NCBI RefSeq assembly: GCF_902635505.1
Contig: NC_045427.1
Location: forward strand, 594,165,665 to 594,229,664
DNA from: Sarcophilus harrisii
Lineage: Eukaryota; Chordata; Mammalia; Dasyuromorphia; Dasyuridae
Direction: 5' to 3'
DNA length: 64,000 nucleotides
Shown here: piece by piece, positions 12,236 to 22,380 of the stretch
Position numbering within the stretch: position 1 is the first letter of the stretch
How the letters are laid out: each line of letters opens with the position of its first letter
Position numbers and translations under genes: made by a program
The notes under the pieces: model-generated
Database searches by the model: none
Seen by the model: the letters and a program-made list of their open reading frames with translations, nothing else
Told to the model about the DNA's origin: nothing

Positions 12236-14085
12236 AGCTTCCCTGGGGAAGGGATGACGCTCGGGTCCAGGAAGGATGGCGCAGGGTCCCTGGGGAAGGG
12301 AATGACCCTGCAGGTCCCGGGGAAGGGATGCTGCGGGTCCCCTGGGAAGGGATGACCCTACGGGGTCCCTGGGGAAGGGATGACCCTGCGGGTCCCGGGG
12401 AAGGGATGACCCCAGGTCCCTGAAGGACACGCGGGTCCCTGGGAAGGGATGCCCTCGCGGGTCCCTGGGGAAAGGATGACCCTGCAGGGTCCCTGGGGAA
12501 GGATGACCCTGCGGTCCCTGGGGAAGGGATGACCTTGGGGTCCCGGGGAAGGGATGCGCCTGCGGGTCCCGGGGAAGGGATGACCGCAGGTCCCCTGGGG
12601 ATGACCCCTGCGGGTCCTGGGAAAGGGGATGACCCAGGGGTCCCTGGGAAGGGATGACCCTCAGGTCCCCTGGGGAAGGGATAGGGGTCCCTGGAAGGAG
12701 ACCTCGGGCCCGAGAAGGGATGACCCTCGGGGTCCCTGGGGAAGGGATGGCCCAACGCCGGGTCCCGGGAAGGGATGACCCTGCGGGGTCCCTGGGAAGG
12801 GATGACCTCAGGGGTCCCTGGGGAAGGGGATGACGCCTGCGGGTCCCTGGGGAAGGGACTCTCCCTGGGAACGACCCTGGGGTCCCGGGAAGGGATGACC
12901 CGGGGTCCCTGGGGAAGGGATGACGCCTGGGGGTCCCTGGGGAAGGGGATGACCTGGGTCCCTGGGAAGGGGATGACCTCTGCGGGTCCCTGGGGAAGGG
13001 ATGACCTGCGGGGTCCCTGGGGAAGGGGATGACCCGCGGGTCCCTGGGGAAGGGATGACGCGCGGGTCCCTGGGGAAGGGATGACCCTCACGGGGTCCCT
13101 GGGGAAGGGGATGACGCGCGGGGTCCCGGGGAAGGGATGGACGCCTGCGGGTCCCTGGGGAAGGGATGACCCTGCAGGGTCCCGGGGGAAGGGGATGACG
13201 CTGCGGGGTCCCGGGGGAAGGGGATGACCCTGCGGGGTCCCTGGGGAAGGGGATGACCCTGCGGGGTCCCTGGGGAAGGGGATGACGCTGCGGGGTCCCT
13301 GGGGAAGGGGATGACCCTGCGGGTCCCGGGAAGGGATGACGCTGCGGGGTCCCTGGGGAAGGGGAGACGCGGGGTCCCGGGGGAAGGGAACGCCCGGGGC
13401 CCGGGGGAAGGGATGACCCCGGGTCCCGGGGAAGGGACGACGCCGGGGGTCCCCGGGGAAGGGGGCCCGCCCCGGGGGCCCCGGGGGGGGGAGCCGGGGT
13501 CCCCTGGGGAAGGGGGACCCCGGGGTCCCCGGGGAAGGGAGACGCCGGGGTCCCGGGGGAAATGACGCCCGGGGTCCCGGGGGGAAGGGGGTGGGGGTCC
13601 CGGGGGAAGGGAGACGCGGGGGCCCCGGGAGAAGGGAACGCCGGGGGTCCCGGGAAGGGGGAGACCCCGCGCCCCTGGGGAAGGGATGACGCGGGGGGTC
13701 CCCCGGGGAAGGGACAGCCGGGGGGTCCCCTGGGGAAGGGAGCCCCGGGGTCCCGGGGGGGACCCCCCGGGGTCCCCGGGGGGGGAGACGCCGCGGGGTC
13801 CCGGGGAAGGGACGACCCGCGGGGGTCCCGGGGAAGGACGACGCCGGGGTCCCCTGGGGAAGGGACGCGTGGGGTCCCGGGGAAGGGGGACACGCCGGGG
13901 GTCCTGGGGAAGGGGACGACCCTGCGGGGTCCCTGGGGAAGGGGACGACGCTGCGGGGTCCCTGGGGAAGGGGACGACCCTGCGGGGTCCCGGGGGAAGG
14001 GGACGACCCTGCGGGGTCCCGGGGGAAGGGGACGACCCCGGGGGTCCCGGGGAAGGGGATGACCCTGGGGGTCCCGGGGAAATCG
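12236..14085. repeat. GC-rich 30-bp minisatellite, about 60 units
   Basis: The unit reads approximately gatgaccctgcggggtccc followed by tggggaagggg. Best-conserved units lie at about 13205-13330 with a clean 30-bp period, and unit length varies by 1-4 bp elsewhere. Units left of about 13430 mostly carry GATGA, while those from about 13430 to 14040 mostly carry GACGA or GACGCC and are richer in CpG. The repeat has no stop codon on either strand in most frames, so long proline/glycine-rich frames on both strands (including one of 860 codons) are artefacts. Runs of four or more G on the + strand fit a G-quadruplex pattern. It directly abuts the CpG island. Confidence 0.95.
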
Positions 14086-15300
14086 GGACCTGGGGCGAGG
14101 AGCCGCCCCTCAGGGACTGGCCGGGAGGAGGGCACACCAGCGCGGCCCCGGGCCTGCCCCCCGATTTCGCCCCCTTCCCGCCCATCTCTCGGAGCGGGAG
14201 GAGGGCGGGCCTCCGACGCGACCCATTGTGACGCCACGACGCCGAGAGAACCCGGAGCGGCGAGTTCACCGGAGCTGCCTGGCCCAAGAGATTGCCGGCC
14301 ACGGACCCGGTAAATTTCCTTCCCGAAACGCCCGGCCGCGGGCCCTCGCCTCGGCCGCGCGGACCCGCGGGTTGGGGGTGAGCCCCAGTTTGCCGCCGCC
14401 GCTGCGCGTTGGCCGGCCCGGTGGGTCTGGGGGAGCGCTCCCGTAGCCCGGCCCCCTCCGGCCGCCGGAGCGCGGGGCCCCTGGCGGCAGAGGGGGGAAG
14501 GGACCGGCTCGGCCGGGCGACCCCGCGCCCGGCGCCTGCGAGTCGGGACCCCTCCTCCCCGCCCCCCGCTTCCCTCTCCGGGGGCTTTCCCGCTCCGACG
14601 GCGAGAGAAGGCCGGGTGGGGGCAGGGTCTGGCGCCCCGGGTGGGGGGAGTGCCCCTCCCAGCAGGGGGCAGGTGGACGGGCCGGGAGCAGCCCCGGGGC
14701 CCCTCCTCCGGCCGGAGCGGGGAGCGTGACTTTGTGCGTCGCCCTTCAGAAAGGGCGGGAGGAGGCCCGAGGGAGCGGGCGAGGAGAGCCCGGCGCATCC
14801 CTCCGCGCGGCGGGGGAGGGCCTTCGACCCTCCCTGATCCTTCCCCACCCCCGCAGTGTCTGAGAAAAGTTTTCCTCTGCGGGGAATCCCTTTCCCGGCG
14901 CCAGGGGGGAGGAGGAGCCAGCCCAGGCTCTGGGGCCGGCCCCTGCCAGGGATCCCGAGAATTTCTGGAGGCCGGGCCTGGAGGTCAGGGCGAGGCGGAG
15001 GAGCGCGGCTCCCGTCGGGAGCCCGACGTGGGACCGAACCGGGAAGAAGCGCCTTAACCGCAAGGAGTAGCTCTCCCTCCCGGCGGAGCTCCGGGCATCC
15101 TTGCGGCCTGCCACCCCGTCCCGCCTGACGGTGACAGCCCACGCACGCGCCGAGTCGGAGCTCTGCCCCGGCCATCCACCCTCCCCGCTCAGTCGCGATG
15201 CCTTGTGTCTGCCGAGCGCCCCAGACATTTTCCAGGGCCCAGCGGGGAAGCCCTTTGTTCTGGGCCCCTGACCGCCCGGGAATCTGGAACCAACAAAACT
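14086..15300. promoter_or_regulatory. CpG island, candidate OGDHL promoter and 5' exon
   Basis: This is non-repetitive, very GC- and CpG-rich DNA, with GC-box-like sites ('gagggcgggcc' near 14200 and 'ccccgccccccgc' near 14558). It lies upstream of OGDHL, whose first coding exon begins with an acceptor and so needs an upstream non-coding exon. I see no other CpG island between here and 36.9 kb. Possible donors inside the island include 'cccg|gtaaat' at 14310 and 'gggg|gtgagc' near 14379, and I cannot choose between them. The promoter assignment and the direction of transcription are inference. A divergent or unrelated non-coding transcript is possible. No conserved coding frame is visible in the island. 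Confidence 0.6.
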
Positions 15301-15609
15301 ACTTTCTTTTCCTTGTAGATTAAAAAACACATTCATTTAACAAAAATCAACTGAGCGCTGATAGGCTCCAAGGAAAAGCTATGTCCTTGTTCTTATAGGT
15401 TCTTACTGTATAGTTGAGGTCAAAGGATCACAGATTTGGGGCTTAAATGGACCTTAAAGATTGTCTAGAATACACCAAACCTCCTCTCCCCCCTTTTACA
15501 AAAGGGAGCGTCAAAAGTAGGGCCCCAATGTCTGTGAACTTTCTACTTCAGCAACCTTCTTCCCTGTGAAAGTTAGGTTGACGCCCTTCCTCCACCCTTC
15601 CTTCTTCCC
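15301..15609. other. Start of presumed OGDHL first intron, no element named
   Basis: GC content falls sharply after the CpG island. A short trace at 15420-15480 ('cacagatttggggcttaaatgg') may be MIR-related. No gene is seen. Confidence 0.4.
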
Positions 15610-16130
15610 ACCCTTACAGTCAATAAATTCCAGTGACTCCTGTTACCTTTGGGATCAAACATAAAATCTGGTTTTTTGAACCTTTAATAATCCAGCCCCT
15701 TCCTACCATCCTTTCCAGACCTTCCTCAGCTTCATGTGCTTTCTCTTTGATCCAGTGGGTTACCCCTCCCATAAGACATTCCATCCCCCTCCTTGTGACA
15801 TTTTATCCTGGATGTCTCACATGCCTAAAACTCTCCCCTTTTTTATCTTTTTTCCTAACTTCAGTTTCCTTCAAATCTCAGTTAGAAATCTGACCACCTA
15901 CAAGAAGTCTTTCCAGATCTCCTTTAATGCCAGTGTCTGCCTTTTCAGACTGTCCCCAATTTATCTTGTCTGTGTCTTGTTAGAACAAAGTTGTTCACAT
16001 GTTGTCGTCACCATTAGAATAGGAGTTTCGTGAGGTAGGACCTGTCTTTGCCCTTTTGCTGTCTCCCGGGCACCGAGCCCTGTGCCTGGCACATAGTAGG
16101 TGCTTAATAAATACATCTTGATTTGACTGG
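15610..16130 (+). repeat. L2 LINE 3' portion, sense
   Basis: The text follows the L2 3' end over about 500 bp. It runs from 'tgggatcaaacataaaatc' and 'aagtctttccagatctcc' to 'gtgcctggcacatagtagg' and 'ttaataaatacatcttg' at the 3' terminus. It is one of the longest L2 copies in the window, and no reading frame is preserved. Confidence 0.8.
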
Positions 16131-17095
16131 GCTGATACTGATACCGACACAGATGTGCCATCTTGAGTGATGTTGAATTCTTCCCCTTCCCTTTGCTCAT
16201 TAACCTGGTCTCTCCAGTGGTCTATCGAAATAAAAATTCTTCTGCTGCATTTAGTAAACCCTATTTAACAACAAATTCTCTTGTTTTTAAGCAGGCAATG
16301 AATGTTATTTTAATGTTTTTTAGGATTCTTCTACAATCAGGACCCAAAGCCATACTTCCTTTCCCTTCCTTGTTATACAAACACATTCCAGGCAAACTTA
16401 GATTTTACTTTCCCAGTTTACTACTATCTTCCACATTCCTGCATTTACAAGTTTGTTCTTAACTTCCCTCTCCTGAAAGCCCTTCCTTTCCAGCCAGATC
16501 TTACTTTTTCACAATCCACAGACTAGTCTCCTCTTTCTCCTCCCCTGCCTTTTCATGGAGCCTTCCCAGACTACTTAAATTCATAGTGAATCCTTCTCTC
16601 TGAATTTATAGTTTATTCATGAGAGGAGAGAGTAAATACAGTTAGTATCCACAGTGTTAAAAGTCATCAAAATACACACAAAAGTCTAGCCAGTGTATTT
16701 TGGATGGCTGGATCATTTATTAAATTATCCTCATTTAACTACATATTTAGCCAAGTTCTCAATTTCCACATGTCATTCGGCCAAAGAGATATATCCTAGA
16801 GACCTATTTCCTCATGGATCATAGCTAGATGTTCTATGACCTTGAGTAAATGTGATCCATATGTATTCTCATTTTTATTTTTATTTTTTTATTTGAAGCT
16901 TTACTGATTTTTTTTCCCAATCAATCATTTTCTATAATATAATCTAAACACTTTCCCTGCCTGTGTCATACATATCCTTGTAACAAAGAAAAGCTAATTA
17001 ACCATAGCAACAGTTAGTAGCCATTGTTTTCCATCCTCCATTCCAGCAATGGGTGGAGGGAAATATATTTCTTCATTTGTCTTCCAGAACTAATA
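16131..17095. other. Gene-free pyrimidine-rich DNA, possible LINE tail
   Basis: A T-rich segment at about 16870-17080 with 'tttgaagctttactgattt' resembles the antisense start of a LINE 3' end but is too degenerate to assign. No gene is seen in the interval. Confidence 0.4.
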
Positions 17096-17316
17096 TTTGT
17101 TGTTGTTGTTTTTGTTCAGTCATTTCAGTCATGTCCTATTCTTTGCGATCCCATTTGAAGTTTTCTTGGCAAAGATATTGGGGTGGTTTGCCATTCTTTC
17201 TCTAGTTTATTTTATAGACAAGGAAAGCGAAGCAGTCAAGGTTAAGTGACTTGCCTAGGATCACACAGCTAGTCAGTGTTGGAGGCCAGGTTAGAGTTCA
17301 GGTCTTATTGATTCTG
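17096..17316 (-). repeat. CORE-SINE copy, antisense
   Basis: It begins 'ttgttgttgtttttgttcag' (antisense 3' tail), then 'tggtttgccattctttctc', 'ttaagtgacttgcctagg' and a degenerate head near 'agagttcaggtctt'. This is the long MIR-like SINE family seen again at 30242, 48072 and 62566. Confidence 0.8.
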
Positions 17317-17659
17317 GCCAATGCATTTAACCTGTTTCAATTATCTTTTAATATGCTTTCCATCTGTAATATTATGGTCGTTGTGTATATTGCCTTGGTC
17401 CTCCTGTTTCTTTGCTCTGTATCAGTTTTACTGAATACTTGGATATCATAATTTGTTCAGCCATTCCCTACTCTCCACACTTTAAATATTTCATTCCCAA
17501 AGTTACTTCCTCTCCTGCCCTCTACTTTTATGTGCCTCTAATCTTAAATTACAGTTTCTTAATAGGCCTGGTTGGGTTCTGAAAACTAATCTACTACCAG
17601 AGTCTGTTGAACACCCTGAAATCCCAAGGTTTCTCTGGGGTTGGCCAATTAGTTCCAAG

Positions 17660-17880
17660 TCTGACTTAGTTAAGGCAGTGGATAGAGTACCAGGCCAGAG
17701 AGAGGAAAACCTGAATTCAAATTCTGCCTTGGACCCTTACTGGGTCATCACTTAACCCTATTTACCTTAGTTTTCTCTTCTATAAAATGAACTGAAGAAG
17801 AAAACGGCAAACTGCTCTGATGTCTTTGTCAAGAAAACCTCAAAAGGGATCAGACATAATTAAAAATGACTAAACAACAA
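17660..17880 (+). repeat. CORE-SINE copy, sense
   Basis: The head 'gcagtggatagagtaccagg', 'ctgaattcaaattctgcc', then 'aaaacggcaaactgctc' and the tail 'gactaaacaacaaca' give the full family order in forward orientation. Confidence 0.8.
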
Positions 17881-17919
17881 CATTTGGAATATCTCCTAGT
17901 CCCTAGCATAATGCTGGAC

Positions 17920-18065
17920 ACAGGGTAGGCCCTTAAATATTTATTGAATTGAAAATCAACAATCAATAAACATCTGCTAGACACTGGGGATACATAAAGA
18001 GGCAAAAGGAGCAAAAGCTCCTGTCCCCAAGGAGCTTACAAGTTAATTACAGCCTAAGGGAGATG
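17920..18065 (-). repeat. L2 3' end, antisense
   Basis: 'caataaacatctgctagac', 'actggggatacataaagagg' and 'ccccaaggagcttacaag' are the reverse complement of the L2 3' terminus seen in sense at 5290 and 15610. Confidence 0.7.
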
Positions 18066-18289
18066 GGAAAGGGGGACTCCTCCATGAGTTTACATGTCAT
18101 TCTTATATTCATTTCCAAATCTAGGTTCCTGTCTTGTCTCAGAAAAATTTATGTGGTGGATGTTATGTGATACTGTCCCCCTTTCCCATTTTTTCAGGCT
18201 CTGTTTCTTTAAGCACTAGCTCCTAAATTGCATCCATTATTTTCTTTCTTTAGGCCAACAGTCAAGTCAATAAGAAGATTAAATGTTTA

Positions 18290-18432
18290 GCATATATTGG
18301 ACTACTTGCCATGCAGAGGAGGGGGTGGAGGGAAGGAGGAAAAAATTTGGAACAGAAGGTTTTGTAAGGGTCAAGGTTGAAAAATTATTCATGCATGTAT
18401 TTTGAAAATAAAAAGCTTTAAAAAAAATAACA
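18290..18432 (+). repeat. L1 3' end only, sense
   Basis: 'tattggactacttgccatgc', 'aaatttggaacagaagg' and 'aaaataaaaagctttaaa' are the forward strand of the L1 3' UTR that appears antisense elsewhere. The copy is about 140 bp and keeps only the tail, with an A-rich end at about 18418-18430. Confidence 0.7.
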
Positions 18433-18968
18433 AGGTTCCTTGGAAGAAGTACAGAGAATCATTTCCAAGAACACCCTGGTCTAGTTACATTGGGAATGTT
18501 ACTTCATTTCTTCTAAAAATGAAGGAGTAAGTAGGACTAGAGGACTTCTAAGGGCCCTTCTCCCTCTGGGTCCATGATCCCATGATCCCTGGATACCAGT
18601 TGTGGATTCAGTAAATTTACACGGACATTTGACTAGTCAGAAAAGACTTGATATGAGTGGTTTGGAGGGAAAGCACTGTGGGTTCTGAGCAGGGAGCAGT
18701 TGCTGTGGGTATTTTTTTTTATGTGGGTATATATATTTTAGGGCAACAGTTTAGGCCCTGAAAAGATCGCTGGGTTCCAATTCTGCCTTTGCCACTTAGG
18801 GAGAGGTACAGGGGATAAGGGCCGGGCATAAAGAAGACCCTGGATGGAGAATCTCCCTCCTCAACGCATTCCTCCACCTTCGAGTTTCAGAGATTGCCTA
18901 AAATTACCCACAGTCCAAAGCCAGGATATATTAGAGATGGGGCTTGAACCCAGAGAAGATATAAGGTT
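18433..18968. other. Gene-free DNA
   Basis: No nameable element or gene was seen. A T-run lies at 18711-18720. Confidence 0.4.
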
Positions 18969-19112
18969 GGTTTTCTTTAAAAAAAAAAATCATTTGTTGA
19001 GAGGCAATGGGGTTAAGGCCCAGAATCACACAATTTGTAAATGTCAAACGTCTGAAGCTGGATTAGAACTGAGGTCCTTCTGGGCAGGTTCGAAGCTTTC
19101 TTTATCACTAGT
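18969..19112 (-). repeat. tRNA-derived SINE, antisense
   Basis: An A-run at 18979-18988 precedes 'tgttgagaggcaatggggtt', 'agaatcacacaatttgt' and 'gattagaactgaggtcc', the antisense order of the poly-A SINE family at 63585. The copy is diverged. Confidence 0.6.
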
Positions 19113-19254
19113 GTTTAATTCAAAGAGAAGGATCCCTGCAGCCCCACACTGACCTAGACAATCACAGATTAACATCATCTATGTTGTGTTGTATTTATAT
19201 TTTTGTTCAGTGTTTCCAAGGTATTTTGATACCTCCACTCCTACTTATTGAGTG

Positions 19255-19835
19255 ACTTGGCCATGTTCATGTTCTCTGAACCTCAGTTTTCTCATCTGTT
19301 AAACGGGCATGAAAATGCCTGTAATGATTAATGGGGTTCAAATGAGATCTCAGAAGTAAGTGAAGAGCTTTGTAAAAACTTTAGATGCCAAGGAAATGTC
19401 ACTCAGTATTGTTATTACCCTTGCAATGGGGAGGTAGGAGGGAAAGAATTCAGAACTGAAAACAGAATAAAACGGAATTTTTAGAAAACCCTGTAAAATA
19501 GGTGCTATCTGACCACTCCCATTTTACACAGGGGGAAACTAATGTTCATTGAGGTTTTAAGTCCTGTGGGGTCACAAAGCTGTTGTCTGAAGTAGAATTT
19601 GAATCCCATCTTCTCACTCTGAATCCGGCACTCTTGTTGCCTCTAATTCTAATGAAGCTTTGGAGATGGAGGAATTGATCTGTGTTTCCAGGTCAGGAAG
19701 GGCAGCTGGATGGTGCAGTGGACGGCTCACTGCTCTTCAAATCCAGCCTCAGAGATTTACTAGCAGTGTGGCTCTGGGCAAGCTCCTGACCCTGATTTCC
19801 TCAAAAATAAATTCAAATTTAAAAATGGAAAGGCT
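19255..19835. repeat. Cluster of MIR and tRNA-SINE fragments
   Basis: At 19255-19420 a sense MIR/THER-like 3' half is seen ('cctcagttttctcatctgtt'). At 19490-19640 there is an antisense MIR ('cccattttacacagggggaa'). At 19694-19835 there is a sense tRNA-SINE ('gggcagctggatggtgcagt') ending in an A-rich tail. Confidence 0.65.
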
Positions 19836-20074
19836 TATAATGTGGTATGCCATCCTTTGTATCCAGAGCCCAGTTAAGGGAGTTGGGGGCCTCTGGCTAA
19901 GGTCTTATTTGTAGGCCACATCTAGAGGAAACTTTAACATCTGGCACTTGTTGTTTTCCAGCCAGAGAGGCTGATGTGATTGCCAGGAGGGAAGCTGGGA
20001 TTGATGGATTTGCTGACTGGGCAGTTCAACCCAATCGTCCCCATGGCAGCAAGGAGCAGGCAAAGCTGATGATG

Positions 20075-20490
20075 AGCCTTCTCTCCCTCCCCTCCCTCTC
20101 TTCTCCTTCTCCCTTTCCCTCTCCCTCTCCCTCTCCCTTTTTCCTCTTCCCTCTTCCCTTTTTCCTCTCCCTCCTCTTTATCCCCTGTCTCCTTTTTCTC
20201 CTTTACCCCCCAACCCCTCCCTGTCACTTCTGTCTCCCCCATCTCTCTTTATCTCTCTTATTCCTCTCTTTTCTCCCTCTCCCCCTTTCTCCACCTTCCT
20301 TTCCCTTCTTTCTCTCCCTCTCCCTTTTTCCTCTTCTTCCCTCTTCCCTTTTTCCCTCTTCCCTTTTTCCTCTCCCTCCTCTTTATCCCCTGTCTCCTTT
20401 TTCTCCTTTACTCCCCAATCTCTCCCTTTCACTTCTGTCTCCCCCCATCTCTCTTTATCTCTCTTATTCCTCTCTTCCTCCCTCTCCCCA
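20075..20490. repeat. Polypyrimidine tract with internal 205-bp duplication
   Basis: The + strand is almost entirely C and T for about 415 bp. Two related copies lie at about 20130-20285 and 20335-20490; the marker 'ctcctctttatcccctgtct' occurs in both, offset by 205 bp. Long open frames on both strands (Pro/Ser/Leu-rich and Glu/Lys/Arg-rich) follow from composition. A tract like this can adopt triplex (H-DNA) structure. Confidence 0.85.
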
Positions 20491-20874
20491 TCATCCAAAG
20501 TCCTTTAAAAATGAGAGCCAGAGCCAAATCCTGGAGGGGTGCCAGGCCTTGTGAAGACTGGAGCTTGGGTTCTGCTGGGTACACAGAGTCTCCTGCTGAG
20601 TTGGTGAAGGTGAATGCCCCAGAATTGTGAGTCCTTGGTTAGTCCACAAGTGCCAGCTGAGGTCACTCCTTAGCTGATAATGTTTTCAAAACAAAATGTT
20701 CCCACAGCCGGCAATAATGGGATGATGGTAGCTATCTTTTTCCTGAGCTCAGAGATGTATCCTCTGATTCTCCCAGAGATTGGTGAACTGCTTTTGCTTG
20801 ACAGGTTGATATTTCAGCTGGATTTTCCTGGCTGTAGTTGGGATGTTTGGATCTCAGTCCTGGGCCATGATTCT

Positions 20875-22007
20875 TTAAAAAAAAATTTTTTTTAAATTAA
20901 AACTTTTTATTTTTCAAAACACATGCATGGACAATTCTTCAACATTAGCCTTTGCAGAACCTTGTGTTTCAAATTTTCTCCCCTTTTCCCCACCCCTTCC
21001 CCCAGATGGCAAGTAATCCAAAATATGTTAAACATGTTAAAATATATTTTAAATCCAACATATTGTGCATATTATACAATTATCTTGTTGCACAAGAAAA
21101 ATCAAATCAAAAAAGAGGAAAATGAGAAAGAACACGAAATACAAATAACAAAATGAGTGAAAATACTATGTTGTGATCCACAATCAGTCCCCACAATCTT
21201 CTCTCTGGTGTGGATGGCTCTCTCCAAATACAGTATCATTGGAACTGGTCTGAATCACCTCATTGTTGAAGACAGCCACATCCATCAAAATTGATCATTG
21301 TGATCCACAATCAGTCCCCACAATCTTCTCTCTGGTGTGGATGGCTCTCTCCAAATACAGTATCATTGGAACTGGTCTGAATCACCTCATTGTTGAAGAC
21401 AGCCACATCCATCAAAATTGATCATTATATGGTTCTGCTCATTTCATGTAATTTTCTTTAGGCCTTTCAAAAATCATCCTTCTGATTGTTTCTTACAGAA
21501 CAATAATCCATAACATTCATATACCACAATTTACCCAACCATTCTCCAGCTGATGGGCATCCACTCAGTGCCCAGTTTCCTGCCACTACAAACAGGGCTG
21601 CCACAAACATTTTTGCACATACAGGCTCCTTTCTCTCCTTTATGATCTTTTTGGGATGCAGGCCCAGTAGTAACACTGCTGGATCAAAAGGTATCCACCA
21701 TTCAATAACTTTTTGAGCATAGTTCCAAATTGCTCTCCAGAATGGCTGGATCCATTCACAACTCCACCAACAATGCATCAGTGTCCCAGTTTTCCCACAT
21801 CCCCTCCACATTCGTCATTATCTTTTCCTGTCATCTTAGCCAATCTGACAGGTGTGTAGTGGTTGGAATCTCAGAGCTGTCTTAATTTGCATTTCTCTGA
21901 TCAAGAGTGATTTAGAGCACCCTTTCATGTCGCTAGAAATAGTTTCAATTTCTTCGTCTGAAAATTGTCTATTAATATCCTTTGATCATTTGTCAATTGG
22001 CGAATGT
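20875..22007 (-). mobile_element. 5'-truncated L1 insertion with target-site duplication
   Basis: A 14-bp direct repeat 'tgggccatgattct' flanks the element (20861-20874 and 22008-22021). The element starts with an A/T-rich tail remnant, then the antisense 3' UTR. From 21467 to about 21811 the minus strand encodes the C-terminal part of L1 ORF2p: the frame contains GTLMHCWWSCEWIQPFWRAIW, whose Cys/His and Trp pattern matches the zinc-knuckle-like end of L1 ORF2. The 5' end, including the reverse transcriptase and endonuclease, is missing. The intact direct repeats show that it moved by target-primed reverse transcription. A 127-bp tandem duplication lies inside (21171-21426). Confidence 0.9.
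21171..21426. repeat. Exact 127-bp tandem duplication inside the L1
   Basis: The block starting 'ttgtgatccacaatcagtcc' at 21171 recurs at 21298 with a 127-bp period. I found no mismatch between copies up to 21426. Other L1 copies in the window (33300-33450, 35570-35700) carry the block only once, so the duplication is specific to this copy. Confidence 0.9.
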
Positions 22008-22079
22008 TGGGCCATGATTCTAGAACTTTTTAGAGCAGAGGTTCTTGGAGTCCCAGTAAGCTAGCCCTTGGTTGGGTTG

Positions 22080-22380
22080 GGTCAACGCTTACACCTTTGA
22101 AAGACATTACATATTTTTCTAAGTGCTTTTATATCCATTCTCACCTTAGTTTTGCCCAGCATTCCTGTGAGTTAAGTATTATAGTCCCCATTTTCCAGAT
22201 CAGAAAACTGAGACCTATAGAAATCCAAAGAACTACTATTTTTTTTGTTTCTTAGAGTTTGAGTATTAACTGTACTAGAAGATCTCTGGGTCCTTCCTGA
22301 TTCTGGGCCACTTAGTAACCTAAGTCAGGTCTAGAATCCAAGTCTCCTCACTTCAGATCTGAATTTCTTTGCTCTCCCAT
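22080..22380 (-). repeat. MIR copy, antisense
   Basis: 'tttctaagtgcttttatat', 'attatagtccccattttcc' and 'cagaaaactgagacctatag' follow the MIR reverse complement. The head region is degenerate. Confidence 0.6.

Noticed and set aside
12236-14085. CRISPR-like repeat-spacer array
   Set aside because: Units are contiguous with no unique spacers, and the host is a mammal. It is a minisatellite.
1-14085. Exons of a neighbouring gene upstream of OGDHL
   Set aside because: In human, PARG lies on that side, but no frame here resembles it, and no splice-consistent conserved exon was found.
12216-15175. Very long proline/glycine-rich open frames on both strands (up to 860 codons)
   Set aside because: They are produced by a stop-free GC-rich repeat whose 30-bp period keeps frames open. 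Several frames are open at once on both strands, and none has a recognisable domain or codon bias.
20178-20498. Glu/Lys/Arg-rich protein on the minus strand and Pro/Ser-rich protein on the plus strand
   Set aside because: Both are translations of a polypyrimidine/polypurine tract.
21467-21811. Possible zinc-finger host gene on the minus strand
   Set aside because: The Cys/His/Trp pattern and position place it as the C-terminus of L1 ORF2p inside a truncated L1 with target-site duplications.
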